34,717 nucleotides of DNA. Origin: Pseudomonadota bacterium. Its GTDB lineage: Bacteria > Pseudomonadota > Gammaproteobacteria > Burkholderiales > Burkholderiaceae_C. Where the stretch lies: assembly GCA_021847345.1 (NCBI GenBank), contig JAJZTW010000044.1, forward strand, positions 1 through 34,717, in the 5' to 3' direction. The notes beneath the pieces are model-generated. The model did not search any database and was not told where the DNA came from. It saw only the letters and a list, made by a program, of their open reading frames with translations. Shown one piece after another: positions 1 to 8,234 of this stretch (position 1 is its first letter; each line of letters opens with the position of its first letter). The position numbers and the translations under genes are program-made.

Positions 1-296
1 ATCCCGGGGCCGAAGCCACCGTAGCCGCCGTAGCCGCCATGCGCCCATCCCCGCGGGTGCGGACCCACGGCGCCGCGCTGCCAGGCACCGCCCGCGTAGC
101 CCGGACCATAGCCGCCCATCATGCCCGGACCCATGCCGTAACCGTAGCCGTAGCCCGGGCCGTAGGCGTCGGACTGCGTGGTCGTCGCGGGAGCGCTGGC
201 CGTGCCTGCCGCCAGGGCAGGAAGCGCGGCCGCGCCGAGGATCATCACCGGCGCGGCCACCAGGCCGAGCGCCAGACGCTTGTTCCACTTGATCAT
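1..296 (-). CDS. Gly/Tyr/Met-rich exported small protein, 3' partial
   Basis: The reading frame starts at an ATG at 296, preceded by a good AAGGAG ribosome site about 6 nt upstream, and runs off the left edge. The N-terminus (MIKWNKRLALGLVAAPVM...) is a signal peptide: basic residues, then a hydrophobic stretch ending near ALPALAAG. The mature part is low complexity, made of GY, GPG and GGYGG units with Met and His (GMGPGMMGG, then HPRGWAHGG). No enzyme domain is visible. Such proteins often lie beside copper or nickel resistance genes and may bind metal in the periplasm, but that is inference. It lies just downstream of the SHOCT membrane protein on the same strand and diverges from a CusRS-type two-component system. 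The C-terminus is unknown because the window ends. Confidence 0.7.
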   Translation of the reverse strand, partial: MIKWNKRLALGLVAAPVMILGAAALPALAAGTASAPATTTQSDAYGPGYGYGYGMGPGMMGGYGPGYAGGAWQRGAVGPHPRGWAHGGYGGYGGFGPG

Positions 297-327
297 GATT
301 CGCTCCTTTGCGAACAGAAAATTCGAT

Positions 328-597
328 TCAATGCAGGTCCAGGTCGGCGCGCCGACGCTTGTACTCGTCGGCGTCGATCTCGTCCCGCGCGTAACGCTCG
401 TCCAGGATGGCTCGTGCCGAGGATCCCGGGACCTTCGGCGTGGCGTGATGCCCACGCATGCCGACGAACACGTCGCGCAGCAGGCCCACCACGAGCGCCA
501 CGACCACGATGACCAGCAACAGCATGAAGACCCATCCGAAGCCGCCCATCATCCCGTAGCCCCATCCCCATCCACCGGGTTGTCCGTACCACATCAT
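328..597 (-). CDS. SHOCT-domain small membrane protein
   Basis: This is an 89-residue protein. The start at 597 is chosen because GAAAGGAG lies just upstream; a longer in-frame start at 660 would add an Arg-rich leader without a ribosome site. The N-terminus is Trp/Gly/Met-rich (MMWYGQPGGWGWGYGMMGG). A single membrane helix follows at about residues 20-41, and then a C-terminal SHOCT motif (ARAILDERYARDEIDADEYK) at about 60-85. SHOCT proteins are small, of poorly known function, and common near heavy-metal and envelope-stress genes. It precedes the Gly/Tyr/Met-rich gene by about 30 bp, so the two probably form an operon. That operon diverges from the metal-responsive regulator, whose inverted repeat at 716-731 could serve both directions. 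Confidence 0.8.
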   Translation of the reverse strand: MMWYGQPGGWGWGYGMMGGFGWVFMLLLVIVVVALVVGLLRDVFVGMRGHHATPKVPGSSARAILDERYARDEIDADEYKRRRADLDLH

Positions 598-715
598 GTT
601 GCTCTCCTTTCGGTCGGTTCGCGTCCGACGTTCGCGGCGAGTTGCCTTGCGCGCTGCCACCGGATGCTTGATACCCAGATTAGTATCCGGGGCCTGTCCC
701 CCGGATGACCCGTCG

Positions 716-731
716 ATTACATTGATGTCAT
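716..731. promoter_or_regulatory. Candidate CusR/CopR-type operator
   Basis: ATTACA-TTGA-TGTCAT is an inverted repeat with one mismatch between the 6-bp arms. It lies 61 bp before the regulator start and in the shared region with the divergent SHOCT gene. CusR/CopR-family boxes are built on TGACA/TGTCA arms, so the match is reasonable but short. A second dyad, GATAC-N8-GTATC at 670-687, lies closer to the divergent gene. Confidence 0.45.
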
Positions 732-791
732 CTTGTGGTCATGCCTGCGCAAGCATGCACTGGCTAGAGTGTGGGCAAGGACGGTACGGTG

Positions 792-1478
792 ATGAAACTG
801 CTCGTGATCGAAGACGAGGCCAAGACGGCCGACTACCTGCGCCAGGGACTGAGCGAGGCTGGCTTCGTCGTCGATCTCGCGCGCAACGGCCTGGACGGAC
901 ACCATCTGGCGATGACCGGCGACCACGACCTGATCGTGCTCGACGTGATGCTTCCCGACGTCGACGGCTGGCGCATCCTGCACGCGCTGCGCGAAGCCGG
1001 GCGCGACGTGCCGGTGCTGTTCCTGACCGCGCGCGACAGCGTCGAGGACCGCGTCAAGGGGCTGGAGCTTGGAGCCGACGATTACCTGGTCAAGCCCTTC
1101 GCCTTTACCGAGTTGCTGGCGCGCGTGCGCACGCTGCTGCGCCGCGGGCGCGCCCCGGCGGCGGCGGAGAGGCTGCAGGTCGCCGACCTGGTGCTCGACC
1201 TGCCGCGGCGGCGCGCCAGCCGCGGCGGCACGCGCATCGCCCTGAGCAACAAGGAGTTCGCGCTGCTGGAGCTGCTGGTGCGGCGCCAGGGCGAGGTGCT
1301 ACCGCGTTCGCTGATCGCCTCGCAGGTCTGGGACATGAACTTCGACAGCGATACCAACGTGATCGACGTGGCCATCCGGCGCCTGCGCGCCAAGGTCGAC
1401 GACGCGTTCCAGCCCAAGCTGATCCACACCGTGCGCGGCATGGGATACACGCTGGACCTGCCCGATGCCGACGATTGA
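792..1478 (+). CDS. Heavy-metal response regulator, OmpR family (CusR/CopR type)
   Basis: This is a 228-residue DNA-binding response regulator. The receiver domain (1-120) has the acidic pair at E7-D8-E9, the phospho-acceptor D51 in [14 protein letters not shown] and the conserved Lys in LVKPF. The C-terminal winged helix (about 128-225) ends with the typical [14 protein letters not shown] and [10 protein letters not shown] motifs. The start MKLLVIEDE fits the family, with AAGGA about 9 nt upstream. Its 3' end overlaps the kinase gene by 14 bp, so the two are translationally coupled. The flanking copper-type genes suggest Cu(I)/Ag(I) sensing, as in CusR, CopR and IrlR, but ligand specificity cannot be read from a response regulator. 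Confidence 0.92.
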   Translation: MKLLVIEDEAKTADYLRQGLSEAGFVVDLARNGLDGHHLAMTGDHDLIVLDVMLPDVDGWRILHALREAGRDVPVLFLTARDSVEDRVKGLELGADDYLVKPFAFTELLARVRTLLRRGRAPAAAERLQVADLVLDLPRRRASRGGTRIALSNKEFALLELLVRRQGEVLPRSLIASQVWDMNFDSDTNVIDVAIRRLRAKVDDAFQPKLIHTVRGMGYTLDLPDADD

Positions 1479-2964
1479 CCCGCTCGGGGCTCGTGCCGGA
1501 CACCGCGCTCGCCGCCCGGCGTCGCTGGCGTTACGGGTGACGGCGTGGGTCGGCCTTGCGACCACGCTGACCTTCCTGGTCGCCGCGTGGGCGCTGGAGG
1601 TGTCGATCGAAGCGCATTTCGCGGGCCAGGACCTGGCGCAGCTGCGCCCGGTGGCGCAGACCCTGCGCCTGGCCCTCGACGACGCGGCTGCCGGCGCAGG
1701 CAGCGTAGACCTGCAACGGCGTTTCACCGAGACCATCTCGGACCACCATGAGGTGTACTTCCGAGTCGAGGGTACGGGCGGTCGCGTGCTGTACGACGCG
1801 ACGCCGGCGGGCCTCGCCGCGCGGGCGCATGCCGACCCGGCCGTAGCGCAGCTGGATGCTAGCGCGCTGCGCATCTGGACGACCAGCGGGCGTAGCTACC
1901 GTGGTGCGGTACTGCGCGTCGACCACGACACACTCATCCTGGCCATCGCCATCGACTATCACCTTCACTACCTGGCCGCGTTGCGCCGCGCGCTCTGGCT
2001 GGGCATGCTGGCAGCCAGTGCCTTCAGCGTACTGGTGGCCTGGCTGGCCGTGCGCCAGGGGCATGCGCCGATCCGGCGCATCGGCGCGCGCATGCGCGAG
2101 GTCAGCTCGGAGCGCCTGGACGTTCGGCTCGACCCGGACAGGGTGCCGGTCGAACTGGCCGGGCTCGTCGCCTCCTTCAACGCGATGCTCGAGCGCATCG
2201 GGGAGAGCTTCGACCGCTTGTCGAACTTCTCCGCCGACATCGCGCACGAGCTGCGCACCCCCGTCACCAACCTGCGCACGCAGACCCAGGTCGCGCTCTC
2301 CCGCGCACGCAGTGCCAACGATTACCGCGAGATCCTCTACTCCAACCTCGAGGAGTACGAGCGCATGAGCGCAATGATCGGCGACATGCTGTTCCTCGCC
2401 CAGGCCGAGCACCAGTTGATCCGGCCCGAGCAGTCCGAGGTGGACCTGGGTGCCGAGGTCGGCGAGCTGTTCGAGTATTTCGAGGCCTGGGCCGAGGACC
2501 GCGGAGTCGGGCTGCAAGCCGTCGGCAAGGCCCCACGGATCCTCGGCGACCGCGCGATGCTGCGACGGGCGCTGTCGAACCTGCTGTCCAACGCGATTCG
2601 CCACACCGCGGCTGGAGCCACGGTCACCGTGCGCTTCGAAAGCGATCCCTTCGACTGGCTGGAAGTCTGCGTCGAGAATCCGGGCGCTGACATTGCCGCC
2701 GAGCACCTGCCCCACCTGTTCGACCGCTTCTACCGCGCCGACCCTTCGCGCCAGCGCAGGGGCGAGGGCGCGGGCCTGGGGCTGGCGATCGTGAAATCCA
2801 TCGCCGAAGCCCACGGAGGAAGCGTCGGGGTGAGTTCCGCGCAAGGTCACACGCGCTTCTGGATCCGCTTTCCATCGTCCGCGTCGGGCTGGTCTTCCGG
2901 TATCATCGATGGGGAGGCCTGCCGGCGGCGACATTCGGCAGCCGACCCGCACGCCCCCGAATGA
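1465..2964 (+). CDS. Heavy-metal sensor histidine kinase (CusS/CopS type)
   Basis: This is a 499-residue membrane histidine kinase paired with the upstream regulator. It has a first membrane helix at about 22-45, a periplasmic sensor domain of about 130 residues, and a second helix at about 175-195. A HAMP domain follows, then the H-box ([17 protein letters not shown], His near 260), the N-box ([12 protein letters not shown]) and the G-boxes ([18 protein letters not shown]). The HELRTP box with this layout is typical of the heavy-metal sensor kinase family. The C-terminus continues about 30 residues past the usual end with an Arg/His-rich tail ([16 protein letters not shown]). Its stop overlaps the next ATG by 4 bp, so the small Cys/His protein is probably made from the same transcript. 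Confidence 0.92.
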   Translation: MPTIDPLGARAGHRARRPASLALRVTAWVGLATTLTFLVAAWALEVSIEAHFAGQDLAQLRPVAQTLRLALDDAAAGAGSVDLQRRFTETISDHHEVYFRVEGTGGRVLYDATPAGLAARAHADPAVAQLDASALRIWTTSGRSYRGAVLRVDHDTLILAIAIDYHLHYLAALRRALWLGMLAASAFSVLVAWLAVRQGHAPIRRIGARMREVSSERLDVRLDPDRVPVELAGLVASFNAMLERIGESFDRLSNFSADIAHELRTPVTNLRTQTQVALSRARSANDYREILYSNLEEYERMSAMIGDMLFLAQAEHQLIRPEQSEVDLGAEVGELFEYFEAWAEDRGVGLQAVGKAPRILGDRAMLRRALSNLLSNAIRHTAAGATVTVRFESDPFDWLEVCVENPGADIAAEHLPHLFDRFYRADPSRQRRGEGAGLGLAIVKSIAEAHGGSVGVSSAQGHTRFWIRFPSSASGWSSGIIDGEACRRRHSAADPHAPE

Positions 2965-3404
2965 ACCTGCTGCGCTCCCTCCTGATCGCCACGCTGCTCG
3001 TCGCGCTTTCGCTGAGCGGCAGGGCGGCGCTCGGCATTGGGCTCGCCGCGGCAGCCGCACCCTGCGCTGCACACGCGGCGTCGATGCACGCTTGCGTGGA
3101 GCACCTCGCCATGGCGCAAGCCGGGGCATGCGCGGACTGCCAAGACAGCGCCGCGCTGCGCCAGCAGCCCGGGCGTGCTGCCGCGCACTCGCCCTCTTCG
3201 ACCCGTCACGCTGCGGGCACGGGGACTGGCTGTGCGGGCATGGACCATGTTTCATGCCACGCCGTGGGCGGCCTGACGCTGGCGACCGCCTCGGCGCCCG
3301 GCAGGTTCCTCGCCTCGATCTCGGCGCGGATCGTGCCACGCCCGGACGGACGACGCGCGCCCAGCGTGCCCCTCGACGCGCCGTACCGCCCGCCCAGGGC
3401 CTGA
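2961..3404 (+). CDS. Small secreted Cys/His/Met-containing protein in copper operon
   Basis: This is a 147-residue protein whose ATG overlaps the kinase stop by 4 bp. It has a long hydrophobic signal peptide (LLRSLLIATLLVALSLSG, extending to about residue 40). The mature part carries metal-ligand clusters: MHACVEH, GACADCQ and CAGMDHVSCH. The tail is Pro/Arg-rich. No named family is assigned with confidence. In composition it resembles the CopL-type and DUF2946-like small exported proteins found with copper resistance genes. A role in periplasmic metal binding, or in tuning the adjacent sensor kinase, is inferred only from ligand content and coupling. A similar-looking but unaligned protein lies in the second copper operon at 31308-31709. 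Confidence 0.65.
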   Translation: MNLLRSLLIATLLVALSLSGRAALGIGLAAAAAPCAAHAASMHACVEHLAMAQAGACADCQDSAALRQQPGRAAAHSPSSTRHAAGTGTGCAGMDHVSCHAVGGLTLATASAPGRFLASISARIVPRPDGRRAPSVPLDAPYRPPRA

Positions 3405-3701
3405 TCCTTCCTTCGTTCGTCTTTCCCAGGCCGGCCCCAGGGTGCGGCCTTGCGCAGGGGGCGGCCGTTTCGCCGTGCTCCCGATGACGATCGATCCCGG
3501 GTTGATCGCCGCTCCCATGCGCGTCGCCTCCGCGGTGGACGCGGGGCGCGTGCCGGCCTTCGCGCCCGATGGCGCGCCGTACCCGCGGTTCAGGTCATCG
3601 GTGCTGCGCGCCGGCCCAGTCCGCGGTGGCACGGCTCGTGCTCGGGCTTGCGTGCTGCCTGCGGCCCATTTCCTGGTTTCCCTTTTTGAAAGGAGCTTCC
3701 A
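3405..3701 (+). other. Intergenic region, no supported gene
   Basis: This roughly 300-bp gap separates the small Cys/His protein from the BNR-repeat protein. It holds only overlapping Arg/Pro-rich frames without ribosome sites or domains. A promoter for the downstream gene may lie here, but no convincing -35/-10 pair was found. Confidence 0.5.
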
Positions 3702-4637
3702 ATGACTTCGTTGTTCCCTCGTCGCCTCGCCGCCGTCGGCGCGAGTGCCTTGCTGTCCAGCGCCGTGGTGCTCGCCACCTGGGGGGCAGGCGCCATGTCC
3801 GCGCAGGCCGCGGGAGTGCAGATGATGCACGTGCACGGGCTGGCCTTCAGCCCCGATGGCTCGAAACTCTACGTACCCGACCACCATGGGGTGGCGGTGC
3901 ACGCCGCGGGGCGCTGGTCCGTCATGCCCGGGCAGCCCGACGACTACATGGGCTTCGCCATCACGCGCGCGGCGCTGTACAGCAGCGGTCATCCGGCCCC
4001 GGGCTCGAACGCCGTCAACCCGCTGGGTCTGGTCAAGAGCACGGATGGCGGCCGTACGTGGCGCAGCCTCGGCCTGCAAGGCGAGGCTGATTTCCACGTC
4101 ATGACAGCGGGCTACGCATCCGGCGCGGTGTACGCGCTGGCCATGGAGTCCAACAGCCGCATGCCCGTTCCCGGGCTGTACGGCACCACCGACGACGGCC
4201 ACAACTGGATGCACGCAGCCGCCCAGGGGCTGCAGGGCCAGGTGTTCGCGCTGGCTGCGCATCCGACGGATCCACGCATCGTCGCCGCGGCCACCAGGAG
4301 CGGCCTGTACCTGTCCAGCGACGGCGGCGGACATTTCCGAACGCTCGCCACCGGCGCGCAGTTCCTTTCCGTGATGTTCGATCTCGACGGGCGCCACCTC
4401 TGGTACGGCAGCTACGACGGGCAAACGCACCTGACGCGCATCGCATGGGGCAGTCCGACCGAAAAACCCTCGGCCATCGCCTTGCCGCCGATGCGCCGGG
4501 ACGCCGTGGCGTACATCGCCCAGGATCCGGTACATCGCCACAGGCTGGCCATCGCAACCTTCAACCGGGATGTCTACGTGAGCGAGGATGCGGGCGGGAA
4601 GTGGCGACAGGTCGCGTCGCAGGGGCGTACCGACTGA
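3702..4637 (+). CDS. F510_1955-type exported BNR-repeat protein
   Basis: This is a 311-residue exported protein starting after an AAGGAG site. The N-terminus is a signal peptide ending near SAQAAG. The mature part is a beta-propeller of BNR/sialidase-like repeats, each with an Asp-box-like motif: STDGGRTW, TTDDGHNW, SSDGGGHF and SEDAGGKW. The opening HVHGLAFSPDGSKLYV is characteristic of the proteins annotated F510_1955 family glycosyl hydrolase. No sugar-cleaving activity should be assumed, since Asp boxes are structural. The gene sits 58 bp before the multicopper oxidase on the same strand. That pairing suggests a shared periplasmic copper role, perhaps as a scaffold or binding protein, which is inference. 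Confidence 0.8.
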   Translation: MTSLFPRRLAAVGASALLSSAVVLATWGAGAMSAQAAGVQMMHVHGLAFSPDGSKLYVPDHHGVAVHAAGRWSVMPGQPDDYMGFAITRAALYSSGHPAPGSNAVNPLGLVKSTDGGRTWRSLGLQGEADFHVMTAGYASGAVYALAMESNSRMPVPGLYGTTDDGHNWMHAAAQGLQGQVFALAAHPTDPRIVAAATRSGLYLSSDGGGHFRTLATGAQFLSVMFDLDGRHLWYGSYDGQTHLTRIAWGSPTEKPSAIALPPMRRDAVAYIAQDPVHRHRLAIATFNRDVYVSEDAGGKWRQVASQGRTD

Positions 4638-4695
4638 GCTTGCGATCCATTCTCTCCCTGCGCGGCGCCGCCTCGTGCCGCGCCGAGGAATCCTC

Positions 4696-6378
4696 ATGAT
4701 GACCGAGACTGACTACCCTCAGGTACCGCCCGCGGGCGGCACCGACACGCCGCCTCGTCGACGCTTCCTGGAGCGGGCGCTGGCGCTGGGCGCGATGGCG
4801 GTCGCTGCGCCGGCGGCGCGCTCCCGTCCAACCGGCGCCGGCGCGGACACGGCCGCGGGGTCCCGCGCGGCCGCCGCGCCGTTGCGGCGCGCGTTGCCGA
4901 TCCCACCCCGATTGCGCGGGCACCCTCTGCCCGATGGCACGCTGGGCTACCAACTGCGCGTCGGCACCGGCACCAGCGAGTTGCTTGCCGGCCTGAGAAC
5001 ACCCACCTGGGGCTACAACGGCGCGCTGCTCGGCCCGGCGCTGGTCGTGCCGCGCGGACAGTCGGTGCGCATCTCCGTGCGCAATGGCCTGCATCAGTCG
5101 ACCAGCGTGCATTGGCATGGAGCCCATGCGCCGGGAGACATGGATGGCGGGCCGCACAGCCCGATCGCGGCGGGAGCCACTGCCGAGGTGCACTTCGCGC
5201 TGGACCAGCCGGCTGCGACACTCTGGTACCACCCCCATGTGCACGGCCGCACCGGACCACAGGTCTACGCCGGCCTGGCCGGGCTGCTGCTGATCGACGA
5301 CGGCGTGGATCGGCGTCTGGGCTTGCCGCACCGCTGGGGTGTCGACGATATCCCGTTGATCGTCCAGGATCGTCGCATCGATGCCGACGGCACGCTGCTC
5401 TACATGAACGCGATGATGGACATGATGGGCATGAAGGGAGACCGCTTCCTGGTCAACGGGGTCGAAGGGCCCTATGTCGACGTGCCCGCGCAGCAGGTTC
5501 GCCTACGCCTGCTCAACGGCTCCAATGCCCGCCTTTACAACTTCGCGTTCGCCGACGGCCGCGCCTTCCATGTGGTGGCCTCCGACGGCGGACTGCTCGC
5601 ACGGCCGGTGGAATTGCGAAGCCTTTTGCTGGCGCCCGCCGAGCGGGCGGAAATCGTCGTCGACCTCACGCGCGACCAAGGCAGGGCCGTGGTACTGGGC
5701 AGCGACTCCGGCCGGGTGATTCCCGACCTGGGCATGCCGATGGGTACCGACGCCTTCGACGCCCGAGGCTTCGCCCTGCTCGAACTGCGCGTGGGTTCGC
5801 CCTCCGGTCGGGCCGCGCGGCTGCCCGGCTCGCTGGTGCCGCTGCCAACGCTCGATACGTCGCGCCCGGCCCGCCGCTTCAGCCTGCAAGGCATGATGGG
5901 GTCGATGGGAGGTGGGGGAATGATGGGCGGGGGAATGATGGGCGGGGGGATGATGGGCATGATGGGAGGCCGCACGATCCGGAACATGGTGTCCGCCGCC
6001 AGCGGGCCCGGGGGAATGGACATGGGCGTGGGAGGCCGCGATGTGTTTTCCATCAACCATGCATTCATGGACATGGCCGTGATCAACCAGCGCGTTCGCC
6101 TGGGCGACACGGAAGTCTGGGAGGTGCGCAACGATGCGCCAATGGCGCACCCCTTCCACGTGCACGGCACCAGTTTCCGGATTCTCGAGCGCGAAGGACT
6201 GCCTCCGCTCGAGCACGAGCGCGGGTGGAAGGACGTCGTGCTCGTGGCGCCGAATGAAACGGTGCGACTGATCATGCACTTCGGCCAGCCGGCTGGCCCG
6301 GGCCACCCGTTCATGTACCACTGCCACGTCCTGGAGCACGAGGACAACGGCATGATGGGCCAGTTCAGCGTGACCTGA
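4696..6378 (+). CDS. Tat-exported multicopper oxidase (CopA/CueO-like)
   Basis: This is a 560-residue periplasmic multicopper oxidase that probably oxidises Cu(I) to the less permeable Cu(II). The start is placed at 4696, after GAGGAA, because it gives a twin-arginine signal at about residues 21-42 (RRRFLERALALGAMAVAAPA). Three cupredoxin domains follow. All four copper-ligand motifs are present: HWHG, WYHPHVHG, HPFHVHG and HCHVLEHEDNGM; the last two supply the type 1 and trinuclear ligands. A Met/Gly-rich insert at about 398-425 (MMGGG repeats), before the last domain, resembles the Met-rich loop of CueO-type enzymes that captures Cu(I). The gene follows the BNR protein and the copper-type two-component system, which fits a copper detoxification unit. 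Confidence 0.93.
   Translation: MMTETDYPQVPPAGGTDTPPRRRFLERALALGAMAVAAPAARSRPTGAGADTAAGSRAAAAPLRRALPIPPRLRGHPLPDGTLGYQLRVGTGTSELLAGLRTPTWGYNGALLGPALVVPRGQSVRISVRNGLHQSTSVHWHGAHAPGDMDGGPHSPIAAGATAEVHFALDQPAATLWYHPHVHGRTGPQVYAGLAGLLLIDDGVDRRLGLPHRWGVDDIPLIVQDRRIDADGTLLYMNAMMDMMGMKGDRFLVNGVEGPYVDVPAQQVRLRLLNGSNARLYNFAFADGRAFHVVASDGGLLARPVELRSLLLAPAERAEIVVDLTRDQGRAVVLGSDSGRVIPDLGMPMGTDAFDARGFALLELRVGSPSGRAARLPGSLVPLPTLDTSRPARRFSLQGMMGSMGGGGMMGGGMMGGGMMGMMGGRTIRNMVSAASGPGGMDMGVGGRDVFSINHAFMDMAVINQRVRLGDTEVWEVRNDAPMAHPFHVHGTSFRILEREGLPPLEHERGWKDVVLVAPNETVRLIMHFGQPAGPGHPFMYHCHVLEHEDNGMMGQFSVT
5913..5958 (+). repeat. 15-bp tandem repeat encoding the Met-rich loop
   Basis: Three near-identical 15-bp units (GGGGGAATGATGGGC, with one A-to-G change in the third) encode repeated GGMMG within the multicopper oxidase. 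Such repeats can change copy number by slippage in whole units without breaking the frame. Confidence 0.8.
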
Positions 6379-7313
6379 TGCGGGTCGCTTCCCCAGGACG
6401 GCCCGTCGATGAGGATGTCCCATCCGCGCGACGGGCTGCCTGGGCCCCCGGAGATTTCCTGGCAGGCATGAGCGGGCCGGGAGCCTGAGCGGCAGCGTGC
6501 CCTTGGGCGCGGATAAAGGCCTCCACCTCGGTCGCGCCGTCTCGAATTGCCTTAACTGGCTCGGCTAGATCCTGCATGGGCACAAGCCGGTGCAATCGAG
6601 GTCGATCGTGCCAAGCTGGCGAAAAGGGAGGCGGATCCGTCAAGACGGTGAACCCGTTGTAATCCGGCTCAGGGGCGGTGGCCAGGGCAATGGAAGTGAC
6701 CGCGGCACCTCCGGAGATAAAGGCGGTGGCAAAGGCGGCGGGCTGGGAGAGAGGACACCTGGCCACGCAGGGGGGCGACCATTCATTTCCTACGTCGGCA
6801 CGCATCTCGGTGATGACGGTCCCGATCCTGATGGCCTCGATCAGGCGGAACGGATGCGGATCGAGGGGAGCGCAATCGACCTGATCATTGGTCTTGGGCC
6901 AGCACTGTGCCGCACTCCGGAAGGCAACCCAGGCTTTGACCTCTTCGAGGCCGACAGTGGTGGCAGGCAGATGCGCTGGGTCGAAGTGAAGTCGATGACG
7001 GGCACCTTGAAAGATCGACCGCGACCCCTTCGCAGCATCACAGGATCCGTGCGGATTCCGTACACACTCGGGGTGGACTTCGCCACGGACAAGAATCGCC
7101 CCGTCTGGACACACGCCGCATGGATGACGCCGATCGTGGCACCCGTGGGAAAGTTTGGGATCATGGCGGCATCGGATCCTGAATTCCGCTGAAGGTCGAA
7201 AGCGTACCGCTCGCCATCAGCATCGCCAGCCGCGACACGCTATCGCCCCCTGACCCCACGGAGCGTTGAGCTGCGCTGTGCATACATTTCAATGTTTCCG
7301 GTATTATCGAATC
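6379..7313. other. Low-coding stretch with gene remnants
   Basis: About 930 bp lie between the multicopper oxidase and arsR with no intact gene. The recognisable content is a DUF3883-like fragment on plus (about 6778-7023), listed separately. The minus strand has a weak stretch near 6560-6670 (DYNGFTVLTDPPPFSPAWH) that faintly recalls the start of an MBL-fold hydrolase but lacks its catalytic HxHxDH. The arsR promoter lies at the right end. The region looks like a junction between the copper and arsenic modules. Confidence 0.55.
6778..7023 (+). pseudogene. DUF3883-like C-terminal domain fragment
   Basis: About 80 residues in one open frame resemble the DUF3883 domain, a PD-(D/E)XK-nuclease-like module found at the C-terminus of large ATPase and helicase proteins, including some defence proteins. 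The recognisable parts are FISYVGTH, the PDPDGLDQAERMRIEG helix, NPGFDLFEADSGGRQ and the core WVEVKSMTG, where E and K would be catalytic-type residues. Homology appears to stop after LKDRP; the frame then runs into unrelated sequence and a stop near 7192. No ribosome site or upstream domain is present. The fragment is therefore most likely a relic of a larger gene lost when the island was assembled. The family call is from memory of the motif. Confidence 0.5.
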
Positions 7314-7321
7314 ATGGAAAC
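7279..7321 (+). promoter_or_regulatory. arsR promoter and candidate ArsR operator
   Basis: A TATTAT -10 lies at 7302-7307, with a weak TGCATA -35 at 7279-7284 (17-bp spacer). Transcription would start about at the arsR ATG (7314), and no Shine-Dalgarno is visible, so the message may be leaderless. GTTTCC (7294-7299) and GGAAAC (7316-7321) form a perfect inverted repeat with a 16-bp spacer across the -10 and start codon, which is a suitable place for autorepression. Confidence 0.5.
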
Positions 7322-7688
7322 CTTGAATGCAGCGGAACTGCTGGCCGCCCTCGGGCACGAGTCGCGCCTGTCCATCTATCGCATCCTCGTCGAAGCCGGG
7401 CCCCGAGGCGTGCATGCGGGGGCCATCGGCGACAGGCTGGGCCTGCCGGCCCCCACGCTGTCCTTTCACCTCGCTCACCTCAGCCGCGTCGGGCTGGCGC
7501 GCAGGCGCCAGGAAGGCCGCTTCGTGATCTACGCGGCGGACTTCCCGGTGATGAACGATCTGCTGGGTTTCCTGACGGCCAATTGCTGCGGCGGAAACCC
7601 CTGCATGCCGCGCGCCGAGTCGTCGCCCCATGGCGATGGGCAAGGTCGCCTCGCATGCAATCCATCGACCGAAGGAGAGCACTCATGA
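7314..7688 (+). CDS. arsR: ArsR-family arsenite-responsive repressor
   Basis: This is a 124-residue winged-helix repressor of the ArsR/SmtB family. The DNA-binding part spans about 5-75, with the recognition region LPAPTLSFHLAHLSRVGLARRRQEGRFVIY split by a short turn. The usual CVC-type site in the recognition helix region is absent. Instead there is a C-terminal cluster at Cys91, Cys92 and Cys97 (NCCGGNPC). This resembles the Acidithiobacillus ferrooxidans ArsR type, where three C-terminal cysteines bind As(III). The start at 7314 is the first ATG in frame with a full domain; it has no ribosome site and sits at the end of a promoter. Its stop overlaps the arsC start (ATGA). Confidence 0.93.
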   Translation: METLNAAELLAALGHESRLSIYRILVEAGPRGVHAGAIGDRLGLPAPTLSFHLAHLSRVGLARRRQEGRFVIYAADFPVMNDLLGFLTANCCGGNPCMPRAESSPHGDGQGRLACNPSTEGEHS

Positions 7689-8221
7689 GCCGCGCACCCT
7701 ACAAGGTGCTGTTTCTTTGCACCGGCAATTCCGCGCGCAGCATCCTGGCCGAATCGATCCTGAACCACATCGGCAAGGGCCGCTTTCGCGCATACAGCGC
7801 CGGCAGTCACCCCGCGGGCCGGGTCAACCCCCTGGCGCTCGAATGGCTGAACCAGCAAATGTTCCCCGTGGACGAATTGCGCAGCAAGAGCTGGGACGAG
7901 TTCGCCGCGCCGGGGGCGCCGCGCATGGATTTCGTCTTCACCGTCTGCGACAAGGCCGCGGGCGAGCTCTGCCCGGTGTGGCCGGGACAGCCCATGACCG
8001 CGCATTGGGGAATTCCGGATCCGGCGGCGGTTCGCGGCACCGAGCGCGAGGCCCGACACGCCATGGCCGACGCGTTTCGCCAACTCAGCCGGCGGATTTC
8101 CCTGTTCGTCAGTCTGCCCTTCGACAAGCTCGACGCGATTGTCATCAAGCGAGAGATCCGTGCCATCGGATCCCTCGACGACGCGAACGCCTCCGTACCG
8201 ACCACGCAACCTCTTTCCTGA
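7685..8221 (+). CDS. arsC: LMW-phosphatase-type arsenate reductase, first copy
   Basis: This is a 178-residue member of the low-molecular-weight tyrosine phosphatase-like arsenate reductases, which reduce As(V) to As(III) in the cytoplasm. The P-loop is CTGNSARS near residue 12, which gives the nucleophilic Cys and the CX5R motif. A second cysteine pair lies in FTVCDKAAGELCPVWPG, matching the Cys82/Cys89 relay of thioredoxin-coupled enzymes. The LP-FDKLD stretch and the tail to SVPTTQPLS make it longer than the second copy. It overlaps arsR by 4 bp and is followed after 13 bp by a shorter paralogue. The P-loop carries Ala where the second copy has Cys, so the two may differ in reductant or substrate. 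Confidence 0.9.
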   Translation: MSRAPYKVLFLCTGNSARSILAESILNHIGKGRFRAYSAGSHPAGRVNPLALEWLNQQMFPVDELRSKSWDEFAAPGAPRMDFVFTVCDKAAGELCPVWPGQPMTAHWGIPDPAAVRGTEREARHAMADAFRQLSRRISLFVSLPFDKLDAIVIKREIRAIGSLDDANASVPTTQPLS

Positions 8222-8234
8222 GCCCTTCGTCGAC

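Noticed and set aside
1531-3339. 602-codon open frame on minus
   Set aside because: It lies opposite the CusS-type kinase, which has all its boxes; the minus product has no recognisable domain.
3452-3475. CGGCC...GGCCG hairpin as a terminator
   Set aside because: Only a 5-bp stem with a large loop and no T-run.
3442-3705. 87-codon frame on plus before the BNR-repeat gene
   Set aside because: No ribosome site, Arg/Ala-rich, and an overlap with the next start; not supported as a gene.
3252-4697. 481-codon open frame on minus
   Set aside because: It is antisense to the BNR-repeat protein, low-complexity Arg/Gly/His.
6560-6670. Possible MBL-fold hydrolase start on minus (DYNGFTVLTDPPPF)
   Set aside because: Only a faint similarity over about 20 residues; no HxHxDH motif and no ribosome site.
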